Assembly: GCA_013350335.1 (NCBI GenBank)
Contig: CM023537.1
Location: 11,216,438-11,280,437, forward strand
Source: Chimonanthus salicifolius
Lineage: Eukaryota > Streptophyta > Magnoliopsida > Laurales > Calycanthaceae
Direction of reading: 5' to 3'
DNA: 64,000 bases
Shown: positions 44,703 through 57,683 of the stretch, one piece after another
Layout: each line of letters begins with the position of its first letter
How positions within the stretch are numbered: position 1 is the stretch's first letter
The notes under the pieces: generated by a model
The model's database searches: none
What the model was told of the DNA's origin: nothing
The model's input: the letters and a program-made list of their open reading frames with translations, nothing else
Position numbers and translations under genes: made by a program

Positions 44703-46831
44703 CTAAACTCTGTTGTTGTTGCGACCCTTGTGTCTCTCAGTCTGGATTTCAATTTGCTTAACCTCTTCCTTCTTTGGAACTGAATTCGGCATCTGTTCTT
44801 CTGCGACAGAGGCCCGCCTACTATCTCTAAGCTTTCCAGACTTCCCAATTGCAAGAATAAGATCAAGCTGTTTCTGCTGCTGTTCCTGTAAACTCAGCAG
44901 CAGACAAATGAAAGCAAAGAATGTTAGTGGCTCCAAGAGGTCCAAACAAATGATGGAATAACCACAAATGAAAACCTTGCCTCCCAACAACATTTGCTAA
45001 TTTTACCAGCAGAGACGCCAATAAGTAAATACAACAAAACAAGGAAAAAATGGGTTTAAAGCTTGCTTCTATCAGTTGTAGAAATTCTAAGATAACACAC
45101 CTACTTCAGTAGGGGTGAAACTTGGGTTGGACTTCTACTAACCCGCATGACCTGATCCGGAAGAAACAGTAGGGCTGCTGGGTTAGGTATTTTTCATTTT
45201 AAGGTTGGGCTGGATTGAGGAGGGAAAAACTGAACTTAAATTTGGGTCAGGGCTAGGTTCATCTTATAAAATCTAACCCAACCCAACCTGACTTGACTTA
45301 TTAAACCCTATTTTCTCGAGGAAAGCAATTAAATGGAAAAAATTGTGTTAGGGTTCTATTTATATTATTCAACAAGTGCTATGAAATCTGACCTCATGTT
45401 TGATTGTAAGAAAGAACCCAACATTTTAGTTGTTTGCATCAAAATCTTTATTTTCATTGAAGATGAATGAAACATTATCTTGGCAAAAGAGGAATACCTC
45501 TCTTTGTTCTCAATAAATTTTCCTCTCTCACCTTATGGAAAATGGATTCCTTGGAAAGAGAGGAAAATATCACATTTTTTGTAGTCTTCGCAAAGAGCCC
45601 CCATTCTATGGAAGAAAAAGAAGGATCTCATTTTCCATGCTCCTTAATTTTTATAGCTGGAAAATGGCAAACAGCCCCTAAGTTACCCTCCTCTCAATCA
45701 ACCATATAGATACTTCTAAATCTTAAGTACTTCTTTTTGGTTATTATGATTTAATGTTATAATCATGTTGTTCACAATAAAACCCTATTCATATTGTTCA
45801 TCAAATTTTCAAGATATTATTATTCCTCGTAAAATGAACGATATCAGTCCGGATTTTTACCAAAAAAGAACTATGCCAGTTAAGATACTTAAATTCAACC
45901 TGTTTGACCCGTGATAGGAATTTGGACTAGAGTCAGGTCAGGTTGGGTTGTCAGGCTAGAATAAGGCCGGGCTGGGTCACGATCCTTGGGTTGTAAAGTT
46001 GGATTGGGTTGGTCTGAGCACAGCCATGAATGATGTGGGTTGGACCAGGTTAAACAAAACCCAGCCTGACCAGCCCGAGTTTCACCCTAATTTCAGGCAG
46101 TGTAGTCTTCTCGTGATAAGAAGCAAGGAAAACTCCATTTATGTAAATACAACGTTCACAGGAGTCGCATGGAAATTGTAGTTCTTCAAAGGATCCTGCT
46201 GAAAGGTGTAAAACTAGACCACAAGCATATGCTGAGTGATAGCTTTTCTTTTTAATCCATATACAAGCTCCCTGAACCTCATTTAGGAGACATCCTTGAA
46301 TATGTTTACTGTAGCTTTTTGGGCAATAATACCAGCATTGGATTCCCCTTCCAAGAAGAAACTTTGAGATCTGCTTATGTTGTGTTTATCCTTTGACATT
46401 AATTATGTTTCTTTTCTTTTGATGCCTTTGATATTAATATGGTAGAATGTGTACTCCTCAACAATCCTTCACTTTATTTTCCTTCGTAGAAGAACTTCTA
46501 ATGAGAGATGAATCATTTAACAATGGCTTCAATTTTGACATTGGCCAGTGTTCTCAATTCATAGGAAAATATCAATTTCTTAAAGACATGTCATTTTAAG
46601 CTCTACATGATGGTAAGGGATCATGATCGCAATAAACTTGATACATCTCTAAGGAGCTTCAGAAAAATATAAAGTAGGTATCAACTGATTAAACATCTAG
46701 GGCTACTGAGGCATAAAGGAGTTGGGACGTCAGAAGTTCCCGAATTCAATTGCTTCCTGAAGTTCTGCCAAACAGGTCCTTCTGAAGCTCTCTCTCACTC
46801 ATAGCTATGCCTAGAAAGTACCAAAATAAAA

Positions 46832-46868
<37 letters not shown>

Positions 46869-49800
46869 ACTGACCGAATATGCTACATATTTTAGCAGCA
46901 CGCAATCCCAGTTGTTCATTAATATTATCCCCTTCTCAAGAAAATTAAGCAATGAGAGGTCATAGACTAGCCATTGAGTATCCGAAAGTAGGAAGAACTG
47001 TAACTGATAATACACTGAAGCCCATGGAGGGTCTCTGTATGTAGAGTCAAGAATTTCTGAAGTGAGTACTATTTAAAAAATAGTACTCACTCTTTGTTTT
47101 GTTTTTAATGAATTAACTTGTCAATGTTTCAAAAAAAAATGAAATATGTTAAAAATAACTAAAAGCAGTCCCAAAGGATCCTGACTGTTCATTTGATATA
47201 ACATATAGACATCATCCATTTCAGACACATTAAGCAGCCAAATATTGTCCTTTTCTCAGAATTCAAAATTATAAGGTCCTAATCAGGAAGTCAAATGACC
47301 ATGATACTAATCTGCATTGTCACTGAATGACTGCTTTCAGAACTCAGAATTAGCAGGCCCTAGTTAGGAAGCAAAAGTTAATAGTACCAACCTGCATGGC
47401 CAACAAGACCTTTTGAATTTCTCCAAGCTCTTTTTCAAGAATGTCTTCCTGTATTGCAAGTGCTCGAGTGGCCTCAGAATTCTTCTGGGCCAAAGCTGCA
47501 GTCTGCAAACATGAATAAGAAATGAATACTTCTTATAAATGAGAAATTTGCATCCAAGTCTGACCAAAATGTACTACTGGTAAGAAAGAAGCAACAAAGA
47601 TAAAATGCCTGCTACATTAATCTGGCACATCCCTCTCCACAAGCCCATCCATCTCTAGCAAACTTGGTAATCTATCAATGATGGAGTGCTCATTGGAAAA
47701 TTAAAACAGTTTCCACATTACTTGACAATGAAGAGCTTAAATTCTTCAAATACTAACCATTCCGAAAAAAAAAAAATCTTCAAATACCAGGGAGAAGCAC
47801 AAACTTTTAGACAAGTGCCATTGGTAAAAACAAGTTGGTAATAAATAATTCTTTCTCCACTTCACAATTTTTTTGCACAAAATTAAACTAAAATAAACAT
47901 TGAGGGCTAAATCATTCAAACTCATCAAATTAAATCCTAAAATCCCTTTCTCTAATTTTAGTCATTTTTTCCATGGATTTCCCTTAAATTTAGACGATAA
48001 TATGATATGATTGGACCAAATCCTTCCAACTCACTAAATCCAATTTTGGAATCTGTTTTCCCTATGTTTTAGTCTTTTTACACGAATTTCTCTATTTTCT
48101 AATACTAATATGATAAGGATGGGTCAAATCTTTTAAATTCATCAATCAAATCTTAAAATTCCCTTTTTTTGTTTGTTTTAGCTATTTTTAACAAAATTTT
48201 CCTTCGTTTTTTTGCTTGCCAACATGGAAGTAAACCTCAACCGTTTGATGAACGACCAATCAAGATTCATTTGACGGTCACCCTCATCTGTCTCTTTTAT
48301 ATTAACATAGAGTAGAAAGATTTTGCTTCTTCAAGACTTTAGTGTCATGAACAACCAGTAAAAACATCTAGTGAAAGGATTTCTGAGATAAAAGGTCAAA
48401 AATGGACTTAGAACAGAAGAGATAGGATTTAGGATGTAAACATACTGATGGATCAAAACATAAACTGAGAGCTCAATTATATCTTTAGCAGATCCATCAA
48501 AAGAGTTAAGAATGTTTCCTATAGCATTTATTTTTTAATGCAAAACTAATAGCAAAATTTTCCCATTTTGCTTTCTTCTATAGCTTGCTTGATTTAATGC
48601 AAAAGTTGGAATAGATGTTCTGAGAACATAGTCATTTTCTCAAGGTACTAAGCCTTTCAACTAGCTAGGTTCTCTGCAAAGTAACAAGCATTCCAGAACC
48701 TATGATGCATTTAAGTCACCAATAAAGCTCATGTTAAATAAGGACTACTGTCCTATTAGAGCAAAGTTTCTTTTCCTCGCCCATGTTATACATGATAAGG
48801 AGCACTGGAAAATCTGAAAAATGATAACATCATAGCCATCCATAGTTGTCACCAACTCGTTCTTATCAACGGTTCCAGGTGTTCAGAAAACCAACTCTTT
48901 CCTCTGCCTTCCTGGTAACCCAGACGATCAGCAAAGAACCAAATTTACATGTACCACACTGAACAACATGATTTATAAACTCTTGTAATTGCTTTCACAA
49001 TCTTCTCAGTAAAAATGAAGTGTCTTCACAATAAAATCTCATAAGAAAATAAAGGGAGAACCATCAAAGATCACCTTTGTCATCATTATCATCAAATGTA
49101 TCTTTCCAAATCTATCTACGGTTGGCTTTTATAGTCCTCTTCTACTCTATCAAAAATCACATCCTCTGGCACTCCACAATTTATCATTTCTATTATTACC
49201 ATATCAATGAAGGTTTTTAACGGTCTCCTCCTTTCTCCTAGTATATTCCACTTGTAATCCTTGATTCTTCATAAATCATAATAGGTTTTTTATGGTCTTC
49301 TGAATATGTGTCCAAACCATCTTAAAGGGAACACCTCTCCTTTCTTCAGCTGGGAATGTTTGAGCAGTTGGGCTACCTCTAATTCGCTTGTTTTCAATTC
49401 AGTCTCATCACCATTACTTTATCTGCTTGTTTTTTTTCTTCATTTCCCAACTTTCAACTCCAAAAAATATAGCAAGTTTACCATCTTATAAAAATGCCCC
49501 CACAATTGGCATGGCATTCTTATGCCCCAGACTTCACTAGCTTGACTATATCCAGTCCACTTGGCACCCATCCTACTAGCTTTGTCCAAATCATGAACTT
49601 TGCTTGGTTTCACAACTGCAAGCAAGGCTTGAGATTTCTTGTAGCATGCTTCCAAGTCATTTTCAATTTTGATCAGTTTGTTTTCCCCATTTGATGCAAC
49701 CGACGGCAGTGATGACTCATGGGACCCAATTGATGAATTGGATTAAAATCCATGGATCAATTGGAGTGATCACATGGAAAGAAAAGTGTTGAAGGCTAAA

Positions 49801-52410
49801 GTAGTGTAAGAACCTTGAACTTCAATGAAATAAACGGACCAAATGAACTTCCGTTCGAAGTGGATCCAGACCAAAGATGTGGTTAATAACAATCCTTGGT
49901 AACACTAGTTCCCAAAGAAAACTAGTTTAAGTTCAATTGAAGAAATTGATTAGAAGGCAATTCCCAATGATAATTGAATTGTAATTTATCTTGAAAATGA
50001 GGTGAATTGTAAAGAGGAAATGCAAACCACAATTTAATTCAATCAACTTTGAAAACTAGAATTCAAAGAAAGAACTTACGAGAGCACAAATCCAAACTTG
50101 GATTTCTTGAATTCAAATTACAACTCCAAGATTTGATTCTCCAAATTCCATGATCTACAAAGCTAGCAATGACCTCTATTTATAGTGTAAGATGTGGCCT
50201 TTCACCAAGGATAAGCCAAGGGTCAACTAACCATGGTTGGAGTGATTTAAGATGGTTGGTTGGGTTTGTTATGCTAACGAAGGTTTGACTCAATCCACAT
50301 GTCATCTAGGCCAATGAGAAAAAAGAGAACAAAAATACAACCAGTGGAATTGTTCCACCTAAGCCCTAATGACTCATCCATGTTGGTCCCAATTGGTGTG
50401 TATTGAATTGATAGGCTTGCATGACTTCCATGTGCACAAAAGAGAGAGATGAAGTAACCAATGAAGGAATTCCATGTAGGATGGTGAGGTGTTCTAACCA
50501 ATGAGGGGTTTCCATGTGTATGAGTATAGAGGAATGTCTCATGCATCTTGTGAGTCACATTCCATGAAAGGTGCTGCCCCAAGGAGACTCTATTGAACCA
50601 TTTAAGTGCTTACCCAAATTGGAGAGGCTTCAAGGAGATGCATTTGACCATCCGCTTCATGTAGCACTTGCTAGGCCTTCATGCTAGGGTTTGAGTGTCC
50701 CCACCTCATGTGGCTTGTGCATGACACTTCCAAGCTTGGGCTTGGACATTGACACGTTTCCAAGCAGCCCATCTTCCATTGGCCCATATGTAAGGCCCAC
50801 CTAAGGGGCATTTGTTGAGGACAAACAAATCTTAGACGGTGTACTGATTGTTAATGTACTGGTCCATATGAGGAAAAAAGAAAAGAATCCAGGTTTGCTT
50901 TTCAAAATAGACATGGAAAAAGCGTATGACTTTGTGGATTGGTCTTTCGTTAGGTATTTATTCGAAAGGATGGGTTTTGAACAAAGGTGGAGAAAGTGGA
51001 TGAAAGCATGTGTGGAAGATACCTCCTACTCCGTTCAGCATTAGTTTTGCATTCTGACAACTCATAAGCTCAACTAAAGTGTCACCATGATTGAAATAAA
51101 GGGATCTCCTAATTGGACATGATCCATCATAATGTCGTTGCAAGATTAAAATATTGGCATTAACAGGAGGAACAAAAAAGAAACAAACAACATTAGTCTT
51201 TTCAAATGATCCGACAAGCATTGGACTATAGATGGTTTCATCCAGTTACAGAAATGAATTATGCAACTAGAAAACAGGGAAAAGCAGATTTACCTCCGTA
51301 ATGGGCTCTTTCAAAGTCTTCCTTGTAACCCTAAACCTAATCCCCAACTTCTCAAGCTGCCTTGACAAAACCCTTACAATCGTCGCCGAGCTGCGGACAT
51401 CCTCCTCCAGCTTCTCAATTCTCTCGACAATATTGAAACTTGAATTGCTCCCTGACCTGGACGTATCCCTACAAATCCTCTGCCACTGCCTCCTACGAAT
51501 CATTGCACCAATACCAACAGCACCCACCAAAAAGACAAATTGCCATACAAAATACCTATTCACCAAAGACAGCTGCAACTGAACAGACTTCTGCGAAGCC
51601 GAAATCAGTGAATTCAAAGCACAGCTAATTGAGAAAACCACTGAAGGAGCAATACACAACACTTCGGCAACCAAAAGGACTGAATCCAAGTTAGGCTCAT
51701 TGAGCTGCCGTTCTCTCTGATCACTACTATCAATGTCACCACCTGATGAACGATTTTTCCCATTTTTTCGATCAAATAGATGCACATTACAGAAAATTTA
51801 ACAGGAACATAAATGTGGGTTTTTCTCGACACACATCTTGTGCCGTTTGGCCATTTCAATATTGCACTTGCCAAGAAAGTAACTTTTCTCTTGTCTGCAA
51901 ATTTCAATATTGCAGTTTACAAGAAAGTAACTTTTCTCTTGTTAACATTCCCATGACCTCACCAAATTTTAACTATTTTTTAACTTAAAAATAGAAACGA
52001 ATTTAACCATTTTTTGTTAAAAATAGTTATAGAAAGGTACTTCTCTTTCTGGTTATATAGATGTGAAAGTACTTTCTTTAAATGCATCCAAATGCAGCAC
52101 TACTGTCGGAACTCGAGGAAAATCGATGCATCCGAACCATCACTTAATAGAAAAATGCACAAAACTATACTGTAATTTTAGGCGTACCAGATTCAATAGC
52201 TCGAACTCGCCGTAGGTACGTCTTGGTGGAATTTAATTTCCGCTTCTGAGTATCGTGACTTCGAAATTGGAAAGTCTGGAGCTTTTCGCAGTAACGAAGG
52301 AAAAATGGAAGATGGGCTTTTAGAGGGTATTTGGGACTGAACTGGATAGTAAGGAACGGGTGAGAACGTTGACAATTCAGCATATTCTGAGCAGTAATTG
52401 ACATCGCCAT
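44703..52410 (-). CDS. Gene B: probable plastid membrane protein with coiled coil, 4 coding exons
   Basis: Minus-strand exons 52188-52410, 51294-51742, 47392-47502 and 44703-44885 have GT..AG borders and join in phase into 966 bases, 321 residues. Residues 1-70 are rich in Ser, Lys, Arg and Gln with almost no acidic residues, as in a chloroplast transit peptide; the first two residues are MA. Hydrophobic segments at about 96-120 and 138-156 could span a membrane and are followed by RRRQW. Residues 180-275 read as a coiled coil (IVERIEKLEEDVRSS, LEKELGEIQKVLLAMQEQQQ). The C-terminus is charged and ends RGRNNNRV-like (KGRNNNRV). I do not recognise a named family. Location in the plastid envelope or thylakoid is an inference. 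A 3.9-kb intron separates exons 2 and 3. Confidence 0.87.
45110..46088. mobile_element. hAT-type element in the last intron of gene B
   Basis: The left end 'taggggtgaaacttggg' matches the right end in reverse complement, 'agggtgaaactcggg'. The flanks 'tacttcag' and 'aatttcag' agree at six of eight positions, a plausible decayed 8-bp duplication. Sub-ends are rich in 'aacccaaccc', while the centre (45370-45850) is unrelated AT-rich DNA, perhaps a nested insertion. Confidence 0.55.
46836..46866. repeat. (AT)n microsatellite in a gene B intron
   Basis: About 15 AT units within the intron 44886-47391. Confidence 0.95.
47907..48210. repeat. Three diverged tandem units of about 110 bp
   Basis: The units are marked by 'ttttagtcatttttt' (47956), 'tttagtctttttacac' (48070) and 'tttagctatttttaac' (48177), each following 'aaatcc(t)aaaatcc'-like text. 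A single related unit lies near 26250-26350. Confidence 0.6.
49280..49610 (-). mobile_element. Fragment of an RTE-like LINE reverse transcriptase
   Basis: The minus strand reads ASRMGAKWTGYSQASEVWGI followed by RMPCQLWGHFYKMV, then after a break FPLRWFGHIFRRP. This resembles the conserved end of RTE-type reverse transcriptases (KGKFYK and LRWFGHVxRRP). Stops and frame breaks show it is dead. It is in the long intron of gene B. Confidence 0.6.
49690..50814. other. Gene B intron, no assignable feature
   Basis: Unique-looking DNA of somewhat higher GC. Repeated words such as 'ccaatgaaggaattccatgt' and 'ccaatgaggggtttccatgt' (50458 and 50500) indicate a small local duplication. Confidence 0.45.
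50815..51030 (+). mobile_element. Fragment of an L1-type LINE reverse transcriptase
   Basis: The + strand reads RKKEKNPGLLFKIDMEKAYD, then VDWSFVRYLFERMGFEQRW and RKWMKACVED, which is the finger/palm entry of plant L1-type reverse transcriptases. It ends abruptly on both sides. It is antisense to gene B, in its long intron. Confidence 0.85.
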
Positions 52411-53089
52411 TTCTGGTTATTGCAATTTATTCTGAGATTCCTGTATTGGGGATTCGGGTCTTTAAGGAAAAATCCTTCTGGTTAGGAATGGCTGGAAGAG
52501 ATGAAGAAGATTTCCTTAAAATCAGATTGTATCGTAGACATTTCCCAAAAAGAAAAGGAGGAAGGAGGAGAAGGAAATGAAGATATGAACTTGCGGGTAC
52601 GGATTTGGGGGGAGAGAGGGAGATGAGAAACTAGCAAGATGAAGCTGAGAAAGAGATTTGCAGAGAAGAGGATTGTGGAGGCGATTCGCCCAAAGGAGCT
52701 GATGAAACGGCAAGTTGGTTTGTTTGAGCGGACGACGGGAAAGTTTTCGTGAGAATTTGCAAAGGGATTTTCTCTTATATACAATTTCTTTTTTGGATTC
52801 ACTTGAATCTGATATGATAATTAAAACTTAAAAGAGAAAAAGGTTATATATAAAGAATAATTTTTAAGAGAAATAAATATTTTTGCTAATCGTTAGGAAA
52901 GAAACTTTTATATATTATAAATTTAAATTTTGACATAAATATAACTATTAAATAGTATCTACCAAATAGACAATGCATAAATAGGAGACTCGAGATAGGT
53001 TCAAGTCATCTAGATGGGAGATTTAGCTCGAAGTTGTCTTAAAGATGTTAATTCTCACATTAGCGTCTCTTGAAGCTGAATAGCTAAAG
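52411..53089. promoter_or_regulatory. Upstream region of gene B
   Basis: 52411-52760 is likely leader and core promoter for the minus-strand gene (GA-rich on +, CT-rich on the coding strand). Beyond it the DNA turns AT-rich. No unambiguous TATA box. Confidence 0.35.
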
Positions 53090-53215
53090 GGTAGGGATAA
53101 AAAATCAATTTTTTATCTTATTCATCCCATTCTAAATTAGTGGTATGCATACTACCTATAGTAATTCCCGACAAGAATAACTCCAGGTAACACCTGTAAA
53201 TTTACCTCTCATTAT
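53090..53215. mobile_element. Fragment of the 57684-58029 MITE family
   Basis: 'agggataaaaaatcaatttt' and 'taactccaggtaacacctgt' match the right half of the element at 57684-58029. Confidence 0.55.
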
Positions 53216-53603
53216 CTTTGTCTTCTTTAGATGTATTGGGTTTTGGGATTTTCTCTTCTTTTTCTACAATTGTCTAATCCATCATTAGTGAATGAAATTA
53301 GGCTAAAACCCCTTTGCATTTGATTTGCTTCTCCAATTGCATGTTATAGCTCATTCATTTGAATCATCTAACTTCTCATTCACAGTCAACTCTAACTTCT
53401 CAACAATCTAATTACTCTTCCTTCAACATTAATGCTATTATTGATCAAAGATTAGTCAAACTCCTTTTAATTTGAATCTTCTAAAAATACTAGTAAAATA
53501 GAATCGAGAAATGATTATACTTTAAGGATAAGTTGACAAGTCAGCTTTGAAGGACAAACCATTTGTTCATAAAAAATTCGAGGAAGTACAAGGAGATCGT
53601 GAG

Positions 53604-53975
53604 CATTTGCATCATCAGTGGTGCAAGACCCACTCAAAGTCTAAATGGGCCAAAGTTTCAAGTCCAAGATTTGGCCCAGTTTAGAGTCTTCTTCGCTAAA
53701 GGGCTTTAATAGTCTGTCGTGTGTAGACCAGCTCCATAATCTGCATTCGCATCAGTGGTGCAAGACCCACTCAAACTCTAAATGGGCCAAATGTTTCAAG
53801 TCCAAGATTTGGCCCAGTTTAGAGTCTTCTTTGCTAAAGGGCTTTAAGAGTTCGTCGTGTGGAGACCAGCTCCATAATCTGCATTTGCATCAGTGGTGTA
53901 AGACCCACTCATAAGTCTAAATGGGCCAAATGTTTCAAGTCCAAGATTTGGCCCAGTTTAGAGTCTACCTTGCAA
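53604..53975. repeat. Three tandem 137-bp units
   Basis: 'gtggtgcaagacccactca' occurs at 53618 and 53755 and, with one change, at 53893. Each copy is followed by 'atgggccaaa', 'gatttggcccagtttagag' and 'agaccagctccataatctg'. The third copy is cut short. The open frame across it (53645-53914) is a product of the repeat and not a gene. The array lies about 1.2 kb upstream of the gene B start codon. Confidence 0.95.
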
Positions 53976-54856
53976 AAAGCCAAAAACCAACTGCTTACTC
54001 TAAATTTATCAGTTACTACTTACTAGAGCCACTTACATTTGCAGTGAAATGCTGCATACGAAGGGTTCTGCATAGATTGCAAAGTGCAATAATAATGGTT
54101 ATGAACTTATTGACATTTGACTCGAAGTGACATTATAGTCCACACGCGATCATCTACTGGTATTTCCAGGCCCAGTTATCCAATATATTCGTAGTTGTTA
54201 ATCCAGTTATCCAAGGATGTTTATGGGCCAGCAGCATGGACTATACCTGGTAATGGCCTGCTAATGATTAGCATCATTGTCATCATCACCGAGAATCTTA
54301 TTCATCTAAGGTCAGTCTTTTAAGTTCTGTCTGTCACTTCACTATCTAACATGTCTATTTTTATCTCTTCCTTCACGTTTTCTCGCCTATGATTTGCAAT
54401 CTCCAAAACTCGATGCACTGACGTGTTTAACACAAATGGGTCAAGAAGAAGCTGAGCCTCTGCCTAGCCAAAGTGGGAAATAATTTTGACCCAGCGGCTA
54501 CAAGTTTTCAATATGACCCATCAGGCTTAGCAGTCCAGGCCCAAATTTAATTTGTGGGCTTCCCCAAAGATCCAATTGGGGTGGCAAGATCATTGGTTTC
54601 CTTATTTGTATCCGATTTTAGGATCTCAATATCAAGCCATGTGTAAATTTATAATCTTAAAAGAAAATAACATTTATAAGGCCCACTATGGCCGTATGGT
54701 TGATGAAGAGGAAGGACTATAAATAAAATTCCTCAGAGGTACTTTGTGTTTTTTAAATATTAAAAAATTCCTAAATTTTTCATGCCAATATTATTAAAAT
54801 ATTTTTGAAATTTTAGTTATTTATGAAATATATTTTTATATAAAAATAAAGATATA
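53976..54856. other. No gene seen
   Basis: Intergenic DNA without coding signal. Confidence 0.5.
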
Positions 54857-55012
54857 CTCTCTCTGTCCCAAAATATTTATCCTATATCGATTTTGAAATT
54901 ATCCCAAATTACTGTCCTATTGCTTTATTTTTACATTAAATCAAAGTTATTTTACTTTATTTTAATAAACAAAATATTCTGAAATAAGACAAGTATTTTG
55001 GGACAGATAGAG
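54857..55012. mobile_element. Stowaway MITE
   Basis: The left end 'ctctctctgtcccaaaat' and the right end in reverse complement 'ctctatctgtcccaaaat' give an 18-base inverted repeat with two mismatches. The left flank is TA; the right flank is TT. Size 156 bp. Confidence 0.8.
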
Positions 55013-55626
55013 TTTTAAATTTACCATCAAATTATACTTTTTATACTTTTATGCTGACATGGAAAGTTATAATTAGTTCTCTTTCAAGAGTTGTAGAATA
55101 CACTGATAAAATAATTTACTACATCAATATAGAATATAAAAAAACATAATTCCAAAATAAGTATAATATTTTCAAAATCTTTATTTATTATCTACATTAA
55201 TAACCATTTCAAAATGTTTCTCCACTAAGGAGCTACATGTGGGGCCATTTGGTTTTAGGAACGAGAGAGAATGAAATAAAATGGTCAGTCTAAACTCATT
55301 CAATCTATTTCCATTCTATTATCTATTGTTTTTAAAATTAAATATAAAGTATAAAGATTATCATTATTATTATTATTATAATAACACGCTTTAGATAGAT
55401 TCAGGCAAGCTAACAACGGCCTTCTATTATTGTCCCTCAGCAAAATGCCGACTCACATCAAATCATTCTTTAGTAATTTAAAGAAGAATATATGGCTCTA
55501 TTTTGAGTAAGATAATATACAAAGCAGGATCAATGCAACTTCAAGTATTACTATATTATGAAGTGGACGTAAAATGGTGAATCGTGAGTTTTATAGAATC
55601 TAGGACAGGTTGAAGAGCATCTAGTG

Positions 55627-56027
55627 TAGGGTTGAAATTGGGCCGGGTCTTGTCGGGTTTTTTAAAACTCAATCTGGTCCGAATTACTAATATATGGAAT
55701 CTGACTCAATCTGACTCGAACTTTTGATTCGGACGTCTTCACCCGACCCGACCCAAATTATAACCCAACTCAACCCGAAACCCGACCAGACCTGTATTTT
55801 GAACCTACTTTAGCTTACTTTTTATTGAGTTGGGTCGGATCTAATCGGGTCGAGTTGGGTTAACTTAAAAATCTTTCAACCGAACCCAACCCAACACGAA
55901 ATCAATGCGGGTTTTTGACTTCTCAACCCGGTCCGACACGCTGAACTGACTTTCATAACCCAACCTGCATGATTTTCTGGTCGGATCATACGGGTTTGGG
56001 CCAAAACCTGACCCGAGTTTCATCCCT
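55627..56027. mobile_element. GC-rich hAT-type MITE
   Basis: The left end is 'tagggttgaaattgggccgg' and the right end in reverse complement is 'agggatgaaactcgggtc'. The interior has many 'aacccgac' and 'tcgggt' words on alternating strands. The 8-bp flanks do not match. Confidence 0.65.
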
Positions 56028-56033
56028 ACTCAA

Positions 56034-56213
56034 CTAATTGCCTCCCGCCTCAGAAAGCGGGAGGTTGCAGGTTCGAGCCCCATGGCCTAACCTTGGTGTG
56101 CTCTAGGGATAGTAGTCTCATCCATCGGGGTTTTACGCTGGGTATCTCACGGTTTTCCACTGGGTATCTCACGGTTTTCCACAAGTAAATTCAAAAAGAA
56201 AAAGAAAAAAAAA
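56034..56213 (+). repeat. tRNA-derived SINE (family 3)
   Basis: The head reads 'caactaattgcctcccgcct', then 'gcgggaggttgcaggttcga'. It contains a perfect stem pair, cctcccgc with gcgggagg, and a B box ggttcgagcccc. Two copies of 'gggtatctcacggttttcca' follow (56140-56181), then an A-rich tail (56190-56213). Confidence 0.75.
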
Positions 56214-57683
56214 GTATTTAAAAAAATATATATTAATTTTAAGAGGTTGGTTTGATGGTCAAAACATGTCCATGTTTACAAAAAGTCTTGAGATCATATC
56301 TTCCTCAACACAAAAAGAAAACTCTGTTATTTTATATTTAATATGCATAGATTGAAAGACTTACACATAAATATTAGGCTATTAAGTGTTGTTCCATGAA
56401 ACAACAACCAATAGCACAAAATCAACAATTGACAAATTGATTCTGGGAATAAGATTGGCCTTGACAAAGACCTTGTATCCATTGGATCTTTGTTAAGGCG
56501 AAGAAAGGAATCCAAAAGTAAATGAAAGGCTATTGGTGCCGGTGAAGATGAGCTGCGCGAATAGAGAAAGTGATTTCATTTCGTACAATACTTTTTATTT
56601 TATGAAATTTTAATTTCCATCACCTATATTAAGGGTTAGAGGCTTTATCTTCTTAAAAAATATATAGTTTTTTATATTTTTTTTAATAATATATTATTCT
56701 TGCTCTAAGTGTATATATACAAAACTAACTGCAAGTCTCGCATATCAAATTGCTTCTTGAGAAACTAAACACGAGATTTTAAATTTATTTCTAAAAACTC
56801 GAGTCAATTAAATTACTTATTAGGACTTAGATAGATATACTTTTTGATAGCTCTTTTTTACACATTTCATTCATATTCATCATTGCTTGCTTTTGGACGG
56901 AAACTAAACTATCTTAAAGTTGGTGAGACCAAGAGGAATTTATAATTCCCCTCAATTTCATTGGGGCATCACATTTAACAGTCATATGACATAATTTAAA
57001 TGTTCATTCATAAAAGAAATTACATGTAAAGTTGAGAGACTCGGCCGAATTTAACAGAACTCGAACGAATCCAACTCTGGAATCAATTGAAAAACCTCAC
57101 TCGGCCAAAATTTAAAATGAGTTTTAGAGGTGGAGGCATAATTAGATGATAAAGACCCTTTAAACTGGTGGATCCCACCAAGCAGTTGCTGCCTTCCCTC
57201 TGACCATAGACTTGGAAGCTCTTGATGGAAGTGTTAGGCTCTTGATGGAAGTGTTAGGTGATGGAAAGGAAGTAGGTGAGATTTTTTTTTATCAGCGGCA
57301 ACACACCAAACCTTATTCAGAATGAGGAGAGGATTGTCACCTACCGTGGTTAGCTTGCAAAAGATTTTGTCCAAGAATATGCCACACAAGGTGCTCTATT
57401 TCAAACTTTTGATGCTCGCCTCTTACTTTGGGTCAGTTCAAATTCAGATTGTCAGACAGGGTCACGTATCTGTGAGAGAAATAAATGTGTTATGAGCTCA
57501 TATGTGGAGATTTTATATTCGATATCTCATAATTTTTTAATGTAAATTCAAAAAAATATATATATATATCTTTCCTTTTATATTGTTAAATTGAAAATTT
57601 AAAATTAAAATTAAAAGGGGTTAGAGTGATGGCTAGGATTAGAGTACGAGTCCATTCAAAAAGATCACTCTTTATCAAATTAC
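56214..57683. other. AT-rich intergenic DNA, no gene seen
   Basis: No coding signal. A short exact duplication 'gctcttgatggaagtgttag' occurs at 57217 and 57238. Around 57605-57660 there is an A-box-like 'gttagagtgatggct' that may be a SINE head. Confidence 0.45.

Noticed and set aside
46746..46815. Possible extra exon of gene B on the minus strand (reads MSERELQKDLFGRTS)
   Set aside because: It has acceptor-like and donor-like borders, but exons 47392-47502 and 44703-44885 already join perfectly in phase without it.
53645..53914. 89-codon frame with an internal protein repeat
   Set aside because: It is the translation of the 137-bp tandem units. The third copy breaks it and no start or promoter context supports it.
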